Below, piece by piece: positions 26,432 to 35,552 of a stretch of DNA of 64,000 nt. This DNA is from Bradyrhizobium sp. sGM-13 (GTDB lineage: Bacteria; Pseudomonadota; Alphaproteobacteria; Rhizobiales; Xanthobacteraceae). Below the pieces are notes generated by a model that did not search any database, was not told the DNA's origin, and saw only the letters and a list, made by a program, of their open reading frames with translations. The stretch is taken from positions 33,587 to 97,586 of the forward strand of contig NZ_JAGWDK010000025.1 of assembly GCF_018398875.1 (NCBI RefSeq). Direction: 5' to 3'. Each line of letters starts with the position of its first letter. The first letter of the stretch is position 1. The translations under genes were made by a program, and so were the position numbers.

Positions 26432-27322
26432 TCAGCCTCGCGCCAACAGCGTGTTGCTGCGGGTCTTGCCGGTCTCGGGATAACCCCGCGAGCGCATGTC
26501 GGCGATGCAGTCTTGCTGCCATTCGTCCTTCGACAGATGCTCGATCACGATCGCGCGCGGCCACAGCGTTTGCGGCGCCTCGGCGAAGAAGCCGGTTAGC
26601 ACGCGATCCTCAAATCCTTCGACGTCGATCTTGAGCGCGTCGACGCGCGAGACACCGGCCTCCTCGAGGATGCGCTGCAGCCGCAGCGACGGCACCTTGA
26701 TCGCCTTGCCGGAGGCCTCGCTTGATACGATGTGGCTGGCGCCGAGATTGTCGCCATCGGTTTCGATCATCAACTCGCCATCGGCGGGACCGGCGGCGGC
26801 CGCGACGAGCCGCACCTGCCTGTAGCCGGAGGCCGCGTTGTTGAAGGCGAGCCGTGCATGAGTGACCGGGTGCGGTTCGATTGCGATCACCTTGCCGCCG
26901 GCGCCGACATGGCGCGCCAGCGCAAGCGCATAGGTACCGACATTGGCGCCGACATCGACGAATACACCGCCGGCGGGCACATGCGTGCGGAGAAAATTCA
27001 GTTCTTCGAGATTGTAGTCGGGATTGAACAGCGCGCCGCGCTCGGTGGCGCTCGCCTGATGATAGAAGCGGAACGAAGCGCCTTGGTATTGCACGTCGAC
27101 GGGCCCTGTCCGCAACAGGTTCACCAGCCGCGACAGCATCGGCCGGAACGCACCGCGTTTCAGCCGCGAGCGGTGGGCCAGCGCGATGATGGCGGCCTGT
27201 GCGGCATTCGGGGCGAACGCGCCGAACGGCGCGGGCGAAGGGTCGTTATCGGGCGTCAAACGGTGGTCCTCGGGTAGAAGCGGCGCATGCATAGCCGGTT
27301 TTGCACGCGACTCCAACGACAT
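26432..27322 (-). CDS. FkbM-family SAM-dependent methyltransferase
   Basis: This protein is about 296 residues long. The FkbM core is clear: the SAM motif GVFVDVGANVGTYALALARHV, then KVIAIEPHPVTHARLAFN, VDALKIDVEGFEDRVLTGF and WPRAIVIEHLS. These enzymes O-methylate sugars, often in surface polysaccharides. The start is uncertain. The ATG at 27322 abuts a palindromic repeat, the ATG at 27292 has only a distant GGAG, and the longest reading starts at 27406 inside the repeat. It ends 39 bp before the VOC gene, so the two may be cotranscribed. Confidence 0.85.
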   Translation of the reverse strand: MSLESRAKPAMHAPLLPEDHRLTPDNDPSPAPFGAFAPNAAQAAIIALAHRSRLKRGAFRPMLSRLVNLLRTGPVDVQYQGASFRFYHQASATERGALFNPDYNLEELNFLRTHVPAGGVFVDVGANVGTYALALARHVGAGGKVIAIEPHPVTHARLAFNNAASGYRQVRLVAAAAGPADGELMIETDGDNLGASHIVSSEASGKAIKVPSLRLQRILEEAGVSRVDALKIDVEGFEDRVLTGFFAEAPQTLWPRAIVIEHLSKDEWQQDCIADMRSRGYPETGKTRSNTLLARG

Positions 27323-27323
27323 C

Positions 27324-27446
27324 CGTCGCCCCTGCGAAAGCAGGGGCCGATACGCCGCGGCTTCGCGATTTGGGGCGGTCGGAGTTGATACTCGCCGCAT
27401 AATCAAGGCTGGTGGTTATGGGTCCCTGCGTTCGCAGGGACGACGG
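27324..27446. repeat. 122-bp class palindromic element, family B copy 1
   Basis: The ends are GTCGCCCCTGCGAAAGCAGG and, at the other side, GGTTATGGGTCCCTGCGTTC followed by GCAGGGACGACGG. The core shares CGCCGCGGCTTC with the inverted core of copy 4 (47536-47670). It lies between the FkbM gene and the BclA-like transporter gene. Confidence 0.75.
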
Positions 27447-27461
27447 GGATCTTTTGTCGTC

Positions 27462-29456
27462 TCACGCCGCATTCTTTGTCCCCTTCCGATGGCGCAGGAA
27501 ACGGCCGAGCAGGCGTTGTCTGCCCTTGCGTGGAATCAGGTCGACGTCACTGACCAACTTGGCGCCGCCCTTGCGTCGCTCCAGCACGATCTTGCGGCTG
27601 TGGAACGCCTCCAACTCGGCGCGATGGGCGACGCTGACGATGGTGGCGTTCGGCAATTCCTTGATGACGAGCTCCATCATCTTGTCCTGGCTCTTTTCGT
27701 CGAGCGCCGACGTCGCCTCGTCCAGCACCACGATGTCGGGGTTGTGCAGCAACAGCCGCGCAAACGCCAGCCGCTGCTTTTCGCCGCCGGATAACGTCTG
27801 GTCCCATGGTCCCTCTTCCTCGATCTTCTCTTTGAGATGGTCGAGGCCGACCTTGTGCAGGGCGTCGCAGATCTGTTCGGTGAGCCAGTCCTCGGCGGCG
27901 CCGGGATAGGTAATCGCGCGGCGCAGCGTGCCGGTGGGGATGTAGGATTTCTGCGGCAGCATGAAGAGCCGGCGATCGGGATGAAAATTGACGCTGCCGC
28001 CGCCCCATGGCCACAGCCCCGCCAGCGCGCGAACCAGCGTGCTCTTGCCCGTGCCGGATTCGCCGGCCACCAGCAGTCGCTCGCCGGGTTCGATCACCAC
28101 TTCGGTCTCGTCGACCACGGCGGTGCCATCGTCGAGCGACACCGAGAGATCGTTGAGGCTCAGCATGGCGCCGCCTTCCGTCATCCCACGCTGGATGCGG
28201 CCGATGCCGTCGCCCTGCTCGGCGCGCTCCAGGCCATCGAGCGACATCATCAGCGAAGCGATGCGGCGCGCGCAGGCGTTCCAGTCGGCCAGCCGGGGAT
28301 AATTGTCGACCAGCCAGCCGAACGCGGTTTGCACGATGGTGAAGGCGGATGCCGCCTGCATCACCTGGCCCAGCGTCATGCTGCCCTCGAGAAATTTTGG
28401 CGCGCATAATAATATCGGAACCACCGGCGCGATGAGGCTCGATCCCTGCGACACCAGCGTGGTGCGCATGTGCTGGCCGGCGAGCCGCGCCCATTGCTGC
28501 AGCACTTTTGAAAAGGTCTTGTTGATGCCGTCGCGCTCTTCCTCTTCGCCGCCGAGCAGCGCGATGCTCTCGCCGTTCTCGCGCACGCGGGTCAGGACGT
28601 AGCGGTATTCGGCCTCGGCCTGGTTCTTGTTTTCGGATACCTGCACGAAGCTTCGCCCGATCGCCGTGATCGAGCCCGAAGCGATCGCAGCGTAGATGAT
28701 CGCGGCGATCACGAGGAAGCCGGGGATTGTGACCGTCGTGCCGGCCAGCGTGATCGTGAGCGCGCCGCCGATGGTCCAGAGCACCACGATGAAGGTGGCG
28801 GCTGACAGAAATGCTGATGTGACGCCGGCGACGAAATCCACCGGCGAATCGGTCGCGATCCGCAAATCCTCCGCGATGCGGTATTCGGGATTCTGATGAT
28901 CGCCGCCGACCAGGTTGAGTTGATAGTAGCGGCCGTTGGCTAGCCAGCGCGAGATCACCGCATTCGTGAGCCAGGCACGCCAGCGCCGTTGAATGCCCAT
29001 GCGGGCAAACACCTGGGCCACGCCGAGCAACGCGCTGCCGATGGCGAGCGGGAAGAACACCGCGGCGAGATAATACACGGTGGCGGAGTCGCGCTTCTCG
29101 ATGGCGTCGAAGATCGCGCGATTCCAGACATTGATGCCGTATTGAAAGGCGACATGGCCGACGATCAGGAGCGACAACCCGATCGACAGCAGCCACGCCA
29201 GCCGGTCGCCGCCACTGCCCCAATAGCCGCGCGCGCTGATCCAGAACCGCGTCAGCAGATAATTTTTGCGGGCCTGCTCGGCCTCCTCCGGAGACAATTC
29301 CGGATCGGGCTCGACGACCTCCGGCGGCGGCGGTTCGACACGTTCGCCGCCTTCCGCCGTGACGTCGACGAACTCTGATTTTTCTTCGGACTCAGGGAGT
29401 TTCTTTGCCGAGGATTTTTTGGCGGTTGGCTTTGACTTTGTGTCGGATCCGGCCAT
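27462..29456 (-). CDS. SbmA/BacA-type peptide ABC transporter (BclA-like), fused permease-ATPase
   Basis: This 664-residue half-transporter has a charged N-terminal tail (about 75 residues). The SbmA/BacA-type membrane domain follows (about 85-400, with LLSIGLSLLIVGHVAFQYGI, YYLAAVFFPLAIGSALLGV and RWRAWLTNAVISRWLANGRY). The C-terminal ATPase (about 440-640) has Walker A AGESGTGKST, signature LSGGEKQRLAFARLL, Walker B DIVVLDEATSALD and H-loop VAHR. This architecture matches Bradyrhizobium BclA, a peptide importer needed for bacteroid differentiation under plant NCR peptides, and E. coli YddA. Whether this is the BclA orthologue or a paralogue needs a tree. Confidence 0.88.
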   Translation of the reverse strand: MAGSDTKSKPTAKKSSAKKLPESEEKSEFVDVTAEGGERVEPPPPEVVEPDPELSPEEAEQARKNYLLTRFWISARGYWGSGGDRLAWLLSIGLSLLIVGHVAFQYGINVWNRAIFDAIEKRDSATVYYLAAVFFPLAIGSALLGVAQVFARMGIQRRWRAWLTNAVISRWLANGRYYQLNLVGGDHQNPEYRIAEDLRIATDSPVDFVAGVTSAFLSAATFIVVLWTIGGALTITLAGTTVTIPGFLVIAAIIYAAIASGSITAIGRSFVQVSENKNQAEAEYRYVLTRVRENGESIALLGGEEEERDGINKTFSKVLQQWARLAGQHMRTTLVSQGSSLIAPVVPILLCAPKFLEGSMTLGQVMQAASAFTIVQTAFGWLVDNYPRLADWNACARRIASLMMSLDGLERAEQGDGIGRIQRGMTEGGAMLSLNDLSVSLDDGTAVVDETEVVIEPGERLLVAGESGTGKSTLVRALAGLWPWGGGSVNFHPDRRLFMLPQKSYIPTGTLRRAITYPGAAEDWLTEQICDALHKVGLDHLKEKIEEEGPWDQTLSGGEKQRLAFARLLLHNPDIVVLDEATSALDEKSQDKMMELVIKELPNATIVSVAHRAELEAFHSRKIVLERRKGGAKLVSDVDLIPRKGRQRLLGRFLRHRKGTKNAA

Positions 29457-29761
29457 GGCCCAACAACGCGAGGGAAATCAGATGGTTCCCGCTGGTTCTG
29501 TCTGCTCGCAATGACCTGGAAACACCGATGCTAATCGTCTGCACTTGCAACGGCCGCACACGCGCTTCATCTCTCCCGCTTGCGGGGTCGAGACGAGCGA
29601 AGCTCGCTCTTGGGTCGGCGCGAAGCGCCGGGTGGGGGCTCCCTCCACTCGGGCAGTGTCGCCCGCGGAGACACCCCCACCCCAGCCCTCCCCCGCAAGT
29701 GGGAGAGGGAGCGCACCTTCTTCTTGGTCGCGATCAAATCTAATTTCATCATTGCTTTAGA
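29457..29761. other. 305-bp gap containing a family C palindrome
   Basis: The gap lies between the transporter start and the hybrid-kinase stop. The central part is the family C element at 29571-29707. The promoter of the transporter gene presumably lies at 29460-29560, where the sequence is less GC-rich. No further coding frame looks credible. Confidence 0.5.
29571..29707. repeat. Palindromic element, family C copy 1
   Basis: Ends CTCTCCCGCTTGCGGGG and CCCCGCAAGTGGGAGAG are near-perfect inverted repeats. The core contains GGCGCGAAGCGCCGGGTGGG and CTCCCTCC, shared with the copy at 51999-52127 (GGCGCGAAGCGCCGGATGAG). Confidence 0.85.
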
Positions 29762-31927
29762 TCACGCCCGCGTTTCCGCGCTTTGCTCTACCTTTCGCCG
29801 GCCAACCCGGTGCAGCACACGGGAGAGCTGCTCGATCGAGTAGGGCTTTTGCAGCAGCTCGAAACCGTAGCTGCCGTGCTCCGACAGCACGTGACTGTAG
29901 CCGCTGGTCAGCACCACCGGCAGGTCGGGATGGCGGCGGCGGACTTCCTGGGCTAGTTCAATACCGGTCATGCCGGGCATCACGACGTCGGTGAATACGG
30001 CATCGAAATGCTCGGCGCCGGCCGCCAATTCTTCGAGTGCATGCACGGCGCTGCCGACAAGTCTGGTGGCGTAGCCGAGTTCGGCCAGCGCATCGGTGGC
30101 GAAGCGTCCGACCTCGGCATTGTCCTCGACCAGGAGCACCGAGATCCCGCTTCCGTCGATCGCCGCGGCATCCGCTGCCGGCATCTGTCGCGATTTGACG
30201 CTCCCGGCGGTGCGCGGCAGATACAGGGTGAAAATGCTGCCCTTGCCCACTTCGCTGGCCACAGCCACTTCGCCGCCGGATTGCTTGGCGAAGCCGAATA
30301 CCTGCGACAGGCCGAGCCCGGTGCCATGGCCGGCCTGCTTGGTCGTGAAGAAGGGTTCGAAAATGCGTTCGAACTGGTCCGGCGGAATGCCGCTGCCGGT
30401 ATCGGCGACGGATACGGCCACATAACCATATGGATGTTGCGGCTGCGGGGCGGCGTTGGGCAGGCTGGCTGCCATTCCGACCGCAATCGTCAGCCGCCCG
30501 CGGCCATCCATCGCGTCCCGCGCGTTCACGGCCATGTTGATGATGGCGGTTTCGAACTGGCCGGCGTCGGCGTTGACGAAGCACGGCTCTTCCGGCCCAA
30601 GGATGACAATTTCGATGCGCGTACCGATCAGGGTGCCGATCATTTCACTCAGCATCTGCACGGTCCGCCCAACGTCGAACACCTCCGGCTTCAACGTCTG
30701 CCGCCGCGCGAAGGCGAGCAATTGACCGGTCAGCTTGGCGGCGCGGGTCACCGTATCCGAGATCGCATCGATGTAGCGCAGCCGCCGCGCTTCCGGCAGG
30801 TCAGGCCGCCGCAACAGGTCCACGGAAGCGAGGATCACCGTCAGCAGATTATTGAAGTCGTGCGCAACGCCGCCGGTCAACTGGCCCAGCGCCTCCAGCC
30901 GCTGACCGTGCTTCAGCGCTTCCTCGGCCACCCGGCGCTTCTCGGCCTCGAAATAAAGGTGTCGCGTCCGTCGCAAGGCCAGCCCTAGCAGGGCAAACAA
31001 CAGCGCGGTGGCCGGCGCGCCGAAAATCAGGTGCTGGCTCATGGTGGACAGCCAGCGTGCCCGGATCACCGACGTCTCGAGGCCGGCGCTGACATAGATC
31101 GGGTATTGGGTCAGCCGCTGATATCCGAGGCGCCGTTCGATGCCGTCGGTCGACGAGGTCACGGTGACGAGGCCGGACTTGGTATCGGCCTTGGTATCGG
31201 CTTTGGAATCGGCCGCGATCGGCTTTCCGATCGGGTCGCTGCGGTCGAGACGGACCTCGCGGCCTGCGGCCGGAAAGCGAGCCAGCACGGTGCCGTCCGC
31301 GCGACCGACCGCGAAGAAACTGCCCGGCTCGCGGCCGATCCGCGCGTAGTAATTTTCGAAATACTCCGGCAGCACAGAGGTCTGGATCACACCTGCGAAG
31401 CTGCCGTCCTCGCTCGGGCGCCGTCTGCCGACGCCGAAGAATGCGGCGCCCTGATAGGGTGGCCGCGGCGCGAGCGCCTCGCCAATATAGGTTCCGATAT
31501 CGCCGGCGACGTGGGCCTTGAAATAGTCCCGGTCGGAAAAATCGATCTCGGGCGCCGGGACGACGAGGCTGTTGACGAGCGCGTGGCCCTTGGCGTCGAA
31601 GATCCAGGCCGACTTCACCTGCGGTAGCGAAGCGACCAACTGCTTCAGCCGCAAATGCAGCGCTTGTTCGCGGGCAACGATGTCAGCGTCGGGAAGGTCG
31701 CGGATGATCTCGGCGATCTCCGACAGGCTGCGGTCGATGGTCTCGAATACTTTCAGCGCATGCTCGTGCGCGACGTCCAGCGTGCGCTCGATTTCACGGT
31801 CGGCCGTTTCGCGGATCGAGACCCAGGAGACAGCAGATGCAAATACAAAGAGCGCCAACGGAAGCGCCAATGAGGCGACCATCATCCATTGCAGCAGTCT
31901 CAGCGAATTAGGTTGCGCGGTCTGCAC
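29762..31927 (-). CDS. Hybrid sensor histidine kinase with periplasmic Cache-type sensor and receiver
   Basis: This 721-residue protein has a membrane helix at about residues 16-36, a periplasmic sensor of about 250 residues that looks like a dCache domain (SAWIFDAKGHALVNSLVVP and FSDRDYFKAHVAGDIGTYIG), and a second helix near 300-320. The HisKA domain has GGVAHDFNNLLTVIL (His near 352), followed by the ATPase with NMAVNARDAMDG, DTGSGIPPDQFERIFEPFF and GTGLGLSQVFGFAKQSGG. The C-terminal receiver has VLLVEDN and FTDVVMPGMTG (Asp near 648). The start is a GTG at 31927 with GGAG 5 bases upstream. Ligand and output are unknown; Cache domains often sense small carboxylates or amino acids. Confidence 0.92.
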   Translation of the reverse strand: MQTAQPNSLRLLQWMMVASLALPLALFVFASAVSWVSIRETADREIERTLDVAHEHALKVFETIDRSLSEIAEIIRDLPDADIVAREQALHLRLKQLVASLPQVKSAWIFDAKGHALVNSLVVPAPEIDFSDRDYFKAHVAGDIGTYIGEALAPRPPYQGAAFFGVGRRRPSEDGSFAGVIQTSVLPEYFENYYARIGREPGSFFAVGRADGTVLARFPAAGREVRLDRSDPIGKPIAADSKADTKADTKSGLVTVTSSTDGIERRLGYQRLTQYPIYVSAGLETSVIRARWLSTMSQHLIFGAPATALLFALLGLALRRTRHLYFEAEKRRVAEEALKHGQRLEALGQLTGGVAHDFNNLLTVILASVDLLRRPDLPEARRLRYIDAISDTVTRAAKLTGQLLAFARRQTLKPEVFDVGRTVQMLSEMIGTLIGTRIEIVILGPEEPCFVNADAGQFETAIINMAVNARDAMDGRGRLTIAVGMAASLPNAAPQPQHPYGYVAVSVADTGSGIPPDQFERIFEPFFTTKQAGHGTGLGLSQVFGFAKQSGGEVAVASEVGKGSIFTLYLPRTAGSVKSRQMPAADAAAIDGSGISVLLVEDNAEVGRFATDALAELGYATRLVGSAVHALEELAAGAEHFDAVFTDVVMPGMTGIELAQEVRRRHPDLPVVLTSGYSHVLSEHGSYGFELLQKPYSIEQLSRVLHRVGRRKVEQSAETRA

Positions 31928-32079
31928 GCTCGCTCCGGCTTCGTGGCGAGCTTAACGCAAAGTCGTGCTAGGAATAAAGCGGAGCGGGGAAGGGAACTCG
32001 CGCTTCCGGCGGCCAAGCCGGATTGATCATAATAGATTCAAATCCGGCCGTTCGCGGTATCCGGGCTACGGCATCACGC

Positions 32080-32865
32080 CTAGATCTGGCGCTCGACCAT
32101 CTTCAGCTTGAGCTCGGCGATGGCTTCCGACGGGTTCAGGCCCTTCGGGCAGGACTTGGCGCAGTTCATGATGGTGTGGCAACGGTACAACCGGAACGGG
32201 TCTTCGAGGTTGTCGAGCCGTTCGCCGGTGGCCTCATCGCGGGAATCCTTCACCCAGCGCGTCGCCTGCAGCAGCGCGGCGGGCCCGAGGAAGCGTTCGC
32301 TGTTCCACCAGTAGCTCGGGCAGGAAGTCGAGCAGCAGGCGCACAGGATGCATTCGTAAAGGCCGTCGAGCTTTTCACGGTCCTCGTGGCTTTGCTTCCA
32401 TTCCTTCTGCGGCGTCGGCGTCGTGGTCTTCAGCCACGGTTCGATCGAGGCATACTGCGCGTAGAAGTTGGTCAGGTCGGGCACCAGGTCCTTCACGACC
32501 GGCTGATGCGGCAGCGGATTGACCTTCACCGCGCCACCTGCGGCCACGTCGTGCATCGACTTGGTGCAGGCCAGCGTGTTCTGGCCGTCGATGTTCATGG
32601 CACAGGAGCCGCAGACGCCTTCGCGGCAGGAGCGGCGGAAGGTCAGCGTCGGGTCGATGTTGTTCTTGATCCAGATCAGGCCGTCGAGCACCATCGGCCC
32701 GCAATCGTTGATGTCGACATGATAGGTGTCGACGCTCGGGTTCTTGCCGTCGTCCGGATTCCAGCGATAGACCCGGAACTCGCGCGTCTCGGTCGCGCCT
32801 GCCGGCTTCGGCCAGGCCTTGCCGCCGGTGATCTTCGAATTTTTCGGAAGCGTGAATTCAGCCAT
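32080..32865 (-). CDS. sdhB: Succinate dehydrogenase iron-sulfur subunit
   Basis: This 261-residue subunit of respiratory complex II carries electrons from FAD to quinone. All three cluster motifs are visible: 2Fe-2S in CREGVCGSCAM with a later Cys in NTLACTKS; 4Fe-4S in CILCACCSTSCP; 3Fe-4S in CHTIMNCAKSCPKGLNP. It is the last gene of sdhCDAB, 24 bp after sdhA. Length is normal. Confidence 0.98.
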   Translation of the reverse strand: MAEFTLPKNSKITGGKAWPKPAGATETREFRVYRWNPDDGKNPSVDTYHVDINDCGPMVLDGLIWIKNNIDPTLTFRRSCREGVCGSCAMNIDGQNTLACTKSMHDVAAGGAVKVNPLPHQPVVKDLVPDLTNFYAQYASIEPWLKTTTPTPQKEWKQSHEDREKLDGLYECILCACCSTSCPSYWWNSERFLGPAALLQATRWVKDSRDEATGERLDNLEDPFRLYRCHTIMNCAKSCPKGLNPSEAIAELKLKMVERQI

Positions 32866-32889
32866 GCTTGCAAGCCTTCGCTGTCGTCA

Positions 32890-34761
32890 TCAATACACCC
32901 GCGCCTTTGGCGGGATGTACTGGACGTCGTTCGTCATCGTGTAGTCGTGCACCGGGCGGTAATCGATCACGGTCTTGCCGTTCGGATCGATCCAGGCCAG
33001 CGTGTGCTTCATCCAATTCTTGTCGTCGCGTTCCGCAAAGTCCTCGCGCGCGTGGGCGCCGCGGCTTTCGGTGCGGTTCGCCGCCGAATCCATGGTAACC
33101 ACCGCCTGCACGATCAGATTATCGAATTCGAGCGTCTCGATCAGGTCGGAATTCCACACCAGGGAGCGGTCGGTGGTCGCGATGTCGCCGATGCCGCCAT
33201 GCACCTTGTGAATCAGATTCTGGCCTTCGTGAAGGATTTCGCCAGTGCGGAACACCGCGCAATTGTTCTGCATCACATGCTGCATGCTGTCCCGCAGCTT
33301 CGCGGTCGGCGTGCCGCCCGAGGCATGGCGGTAATGATCGAGCCGTCCGAGCGCCATGTCGGCGGAATCCTTCGGCAATTCGGGCTGCTTGCCGTTGGGT
33401 GTCAGCTTTTCCGCGAGCCGCAGCGCTGCCGCGCGGCCGAACACGACGAGGTCGATCAGCGAGTTGGAGCCGAGTCGGTTGGCGCCATGCACGGACACGC
33501 AGGCCGCTTCGCCGATCGCCATCAGGCCCGGCACCACGGCATTGTCGTCGCCGTCCTTCTTGGTCAGGACTTCGGCGTGATAATTGGTGGGAATGCCGCC
33601 CATGTTGTAGTGCACCGTCGGCACGATCGGAATCGGCTCACGGGTGACGTCGACATTGGCGAAGATCTTCGCCGATTCGGAAATGCCGGGCAGTCGTTCC
33701 TGCAGCACCTTCGGATCGAGATGGTCGAGGTGCAGGTAGATGTGGTCTTTCTTCTTGCCGACGCCGCGGCCTTCGCGGATCTCGATGGTCATCGAGCGCG
33801 AGACCACGTCGCGTGAAGCGAGGTCCTTGGCGGATGGCGCATAGCGCTCCATGAAGCGCTCGCCCTCGGAATTGACGAGATAGCCGCCTTCGCCGCGCGC
33901 GCCCTCGGTGACGAGACAGCCGGCGCCGTAAATCCCGGTCGGGTGGAACTGGACAAACTCCATGTCCTGCAACGGCAGGCCGGCGCGCAGCACCATGCCG
34001 CCGCCGTCGCCAGTGCAGGTATGCGCCGAGGTGCAGGAGGCGTAGGCGCGGCCGTAGCCGCCGGTGGCAAGAATCGTGGTCTGGGCGCGGAAGCGGTGCA
34101 ACGTGCCGTCGTCGAGCTTGAGCGCGATGACGCCGCGGCAGACGCCCTGGTCGTCCATGATCAGGTCGATGGCGAAGAATTCGATATAGAACTCGGCCGA
34201 ATGGCGCAGCGCCTGGCCGTACATCGTGTGCAGCATGGCGTGACCGGTGCGGTCGGCGGCGGCGCAGGTGCGCTGCGCCTGGCCCTTGCCGTAGTCCATC
34301 GTCATGCCGCCGAACGGCCGCTGGTAGATCTTGCCGTCCTCGGTGCGCGAGAACGGCACGCCCCAATGCTCCAGCTCGTAGACGGCTTCCGGTGCGTTGC
34401 GCACCATGTATTCGATCGCGTCCTGGTCGCCGAGCCAGTCCGACCCCTTGACGGTGTCGTACATGTGCCAGCGCCAGTCGTCCTGATGCATGTTGCCGAG
34501 CGAAGCCGAAATGCCGCCTTGGGCCGCGACCGTATGCGAGCGTGTCGGGAACACTTTTGTAATACAGGCGGTACGCAGGCCAGCCTCGCTGCAGCCGACC
34601 ACGGCGCGCAGGCCGGCGCCGCCGGCGCCGACGACCACGACGTCGTAGGTGTGGTCCTCGATCGGATAGGCTTTTCCGTTGCTGGCCGGGCCACTGGCCC
34701 TGGTGGCCTTGCCGTTACCTTCGGCGGGTGAACCTTGAGCAGCCGAACCTTGAGCAGCCAT
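32890..34761 (-). CDS. sdhA: Succinate dehydrogenase flavoprotein subunit
   Basis: This 623-residue catalytic subunit oxidises succinate to fumarate. The FAD motif is VVVVGAGGAGLRAVVG (about residues 41-56), and the covalent flavin His is in RSHTVAAQGGISA (about 82). The active site includes HPTGIYGAGCLVTEGARGEG and the conserved Arg/His residues downstream. The first 30 or so residues (Gly/Ser/Ala-rich) are an extension over the usual start; the ATG at 34761 is the only good start and lies 3 bp after the sdhD stop. Operon order is sdhC-D-A-B. Confidence 0.98.
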   Translation of the reverse strand: MAAQGSAAQGSPAEGNGKATRASGPASNGKAYPIEDHTYDVVVVGAGGAGLRAVVGCSEAGLRTACITKVFPTRSHTVAAQGGISASLGNMHQDDWRWHMYDTVKGSDWLGDQDAIEYMVRNAPEAVYELEHWGVPFSRTEDGKIYQRPFGGMTMDYGKGQAQRTCAAADRTGHAMLHTMYGQALRHSAEFYIEFFAIDLIMDDQGVCRGVIALKLDDGTLHRFRAQTTILATGGYGRAYASCTSAHTCTGDGGGMVLRAGLPLQDMEFVQFHPTGIYGAGCLVTEGARGEGGYLVNSEGERFMERYAPSAKDLASRDVVSRSMTIEIREGRGVGKKKDHIYLHLDHLDPKVLQERLPGISESAKIFANVDVTREPIPIVPTVHYNMGGIPTNYHAEVLTKKDGDDNAVVPGLMAIGEAACVSVHGANRLGSNSLIDLVVFGRAAALRLAEKLTPNGKQPELPKDSADMALGRLDHYRHASGGTPTAKLRDSMQHVMQNNCAVFRTGEILHEGQNLIHKVHGGIGDIATTDRSLVWNSDLIETLEFDNLIVQAVVTMDSAANRTESRGAHAREDFAERDDKNWMKHTLAWIDPNGKTVIDYRPVHDYTMTNDVQYIPPKARVY

Positions 34762-34764
34762 GGG

Positions 34765-35157
34765 TTACACTCCCGATGACAATTTGACGATCGCGTAGAT
34801 CGACGCCAAGGCGACCGCGATACAGAAGAAATTATTGGCCATTACGCTTACGAGCTTCACCGTCTCGTTGTGCACATAGTCCTCGATGATGATCTGCATG
34901 CCGATCTTCATGTGCCAGGCGCTGGCGATGATGAAGAGGACCAGGATGATGGCGATCGGAAGCGAGCCGAGGATTTGTGCTGCGCCGGCCTGATTGCGGC
35001 CGATCAGCATCAGCACGATCACGATAACCGGCACGATCAGCAGTGTCATCGCCACCGCCGTGAGGCGCTGGCGCCAGAAATCGGTGGTGCCGGAATGCGA
35101 GGAACCGAGATAGCGGACGCGGCCGAGCGGCGTGCGCATCGAGGAGGGGCGGCTCAT
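34765..35157 (-). CDS. sdhD: Succinate dehydrogenase membrane anchor subunit
   Basis: This 130-residue membrane anchor has three helices: LTAVAMTLLIVPVIVIVLML, ILGSLPIAIILVLFIIASAW and NFFCIAVALASIYAIVKL. It ends the second helix with HMKIGMQIIIEDYVH, in which the first His is the heme b ligand and DYVH is the family signature. The ATG at 35157 overlaps the sdhC stop by 4 bases (ATGA), which implies translational coupling. Confidence 0.96.
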   Translation of the reverse strand: MSRPSSMRTPLGRVRYLGSSHSGTTDFWRQRLTAVAMTLLIVPVIVIVLMLIGRNQAGAAQILGSLPIAIILVLFIIASAWHMKIGMQIIIEDYVHNETVKLVSVMANNFFCIAVALASIYAIVKLSSGV

Positions 35158-35552
35158 CGTCCGCCTCCGACCGTGTAGGCGATGATCCAGACCAGGACGG
35201 TCAGCGAAATGCCGGCGATCAGCGCGCCCCAGGTGAGGGCCTCGCGCTCGTTGGCCTTGAAGCCGTAGCCGAGGTCCCAGAAGAAGTAGCGGATACCGCT
35301 GACCAGATGGTGCAGCAGCGCCCAAGTGTAGCCGAACACGATCAGCTTGCCGATGATGCTGCCGGTGAACGCCTGGACATTGGCATACGCCCCGGGGCCG
35401 GAGGCGGCTGCGATCAGCCACCAGGCCAGCAGCAGGGTACCGAAATAGAGCGCAATCCCGGTGGCGCGGTGGATGACGGAAAGCGCCATCGTCAGGGTGA
35501 CGCGGTAGGTCTGCAAATGGGGCGATATCGGTCGTTCGATCCTGGCGGTCAT
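35154..35552 (-). CDS. sdhC: Succinate dehydrogenase cytochrome b556 subunit
   Basis: This 132-residue membrane subunit binds heme b and the quinone. It has RPISPHLQTYRVTLTMALSV, with the quinone-site Ser/Arg region, SVIHRATGIALYFGTLLLAW (SdhC signature H-R-x-T/S-G), LLHHLVSGIRYFFWDLGYG (heme His) and three membrane helices. It is the first gene of sdhCDAB. The promoter must lie in the long gap 35553-36135. Confidence 0.97.
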   Translation of the reverse strand: MTARIERPISPHLQTYRVTLTMALSVIHRATGIALYFGTLLLAWWLIAAASGPGAYANVQAFTGSIIGKLIVFGYTWALLHHLVSGIRYFFWDLGYGFKANEREALTWGALIAGISLTVLVWIIAYTVGGGR

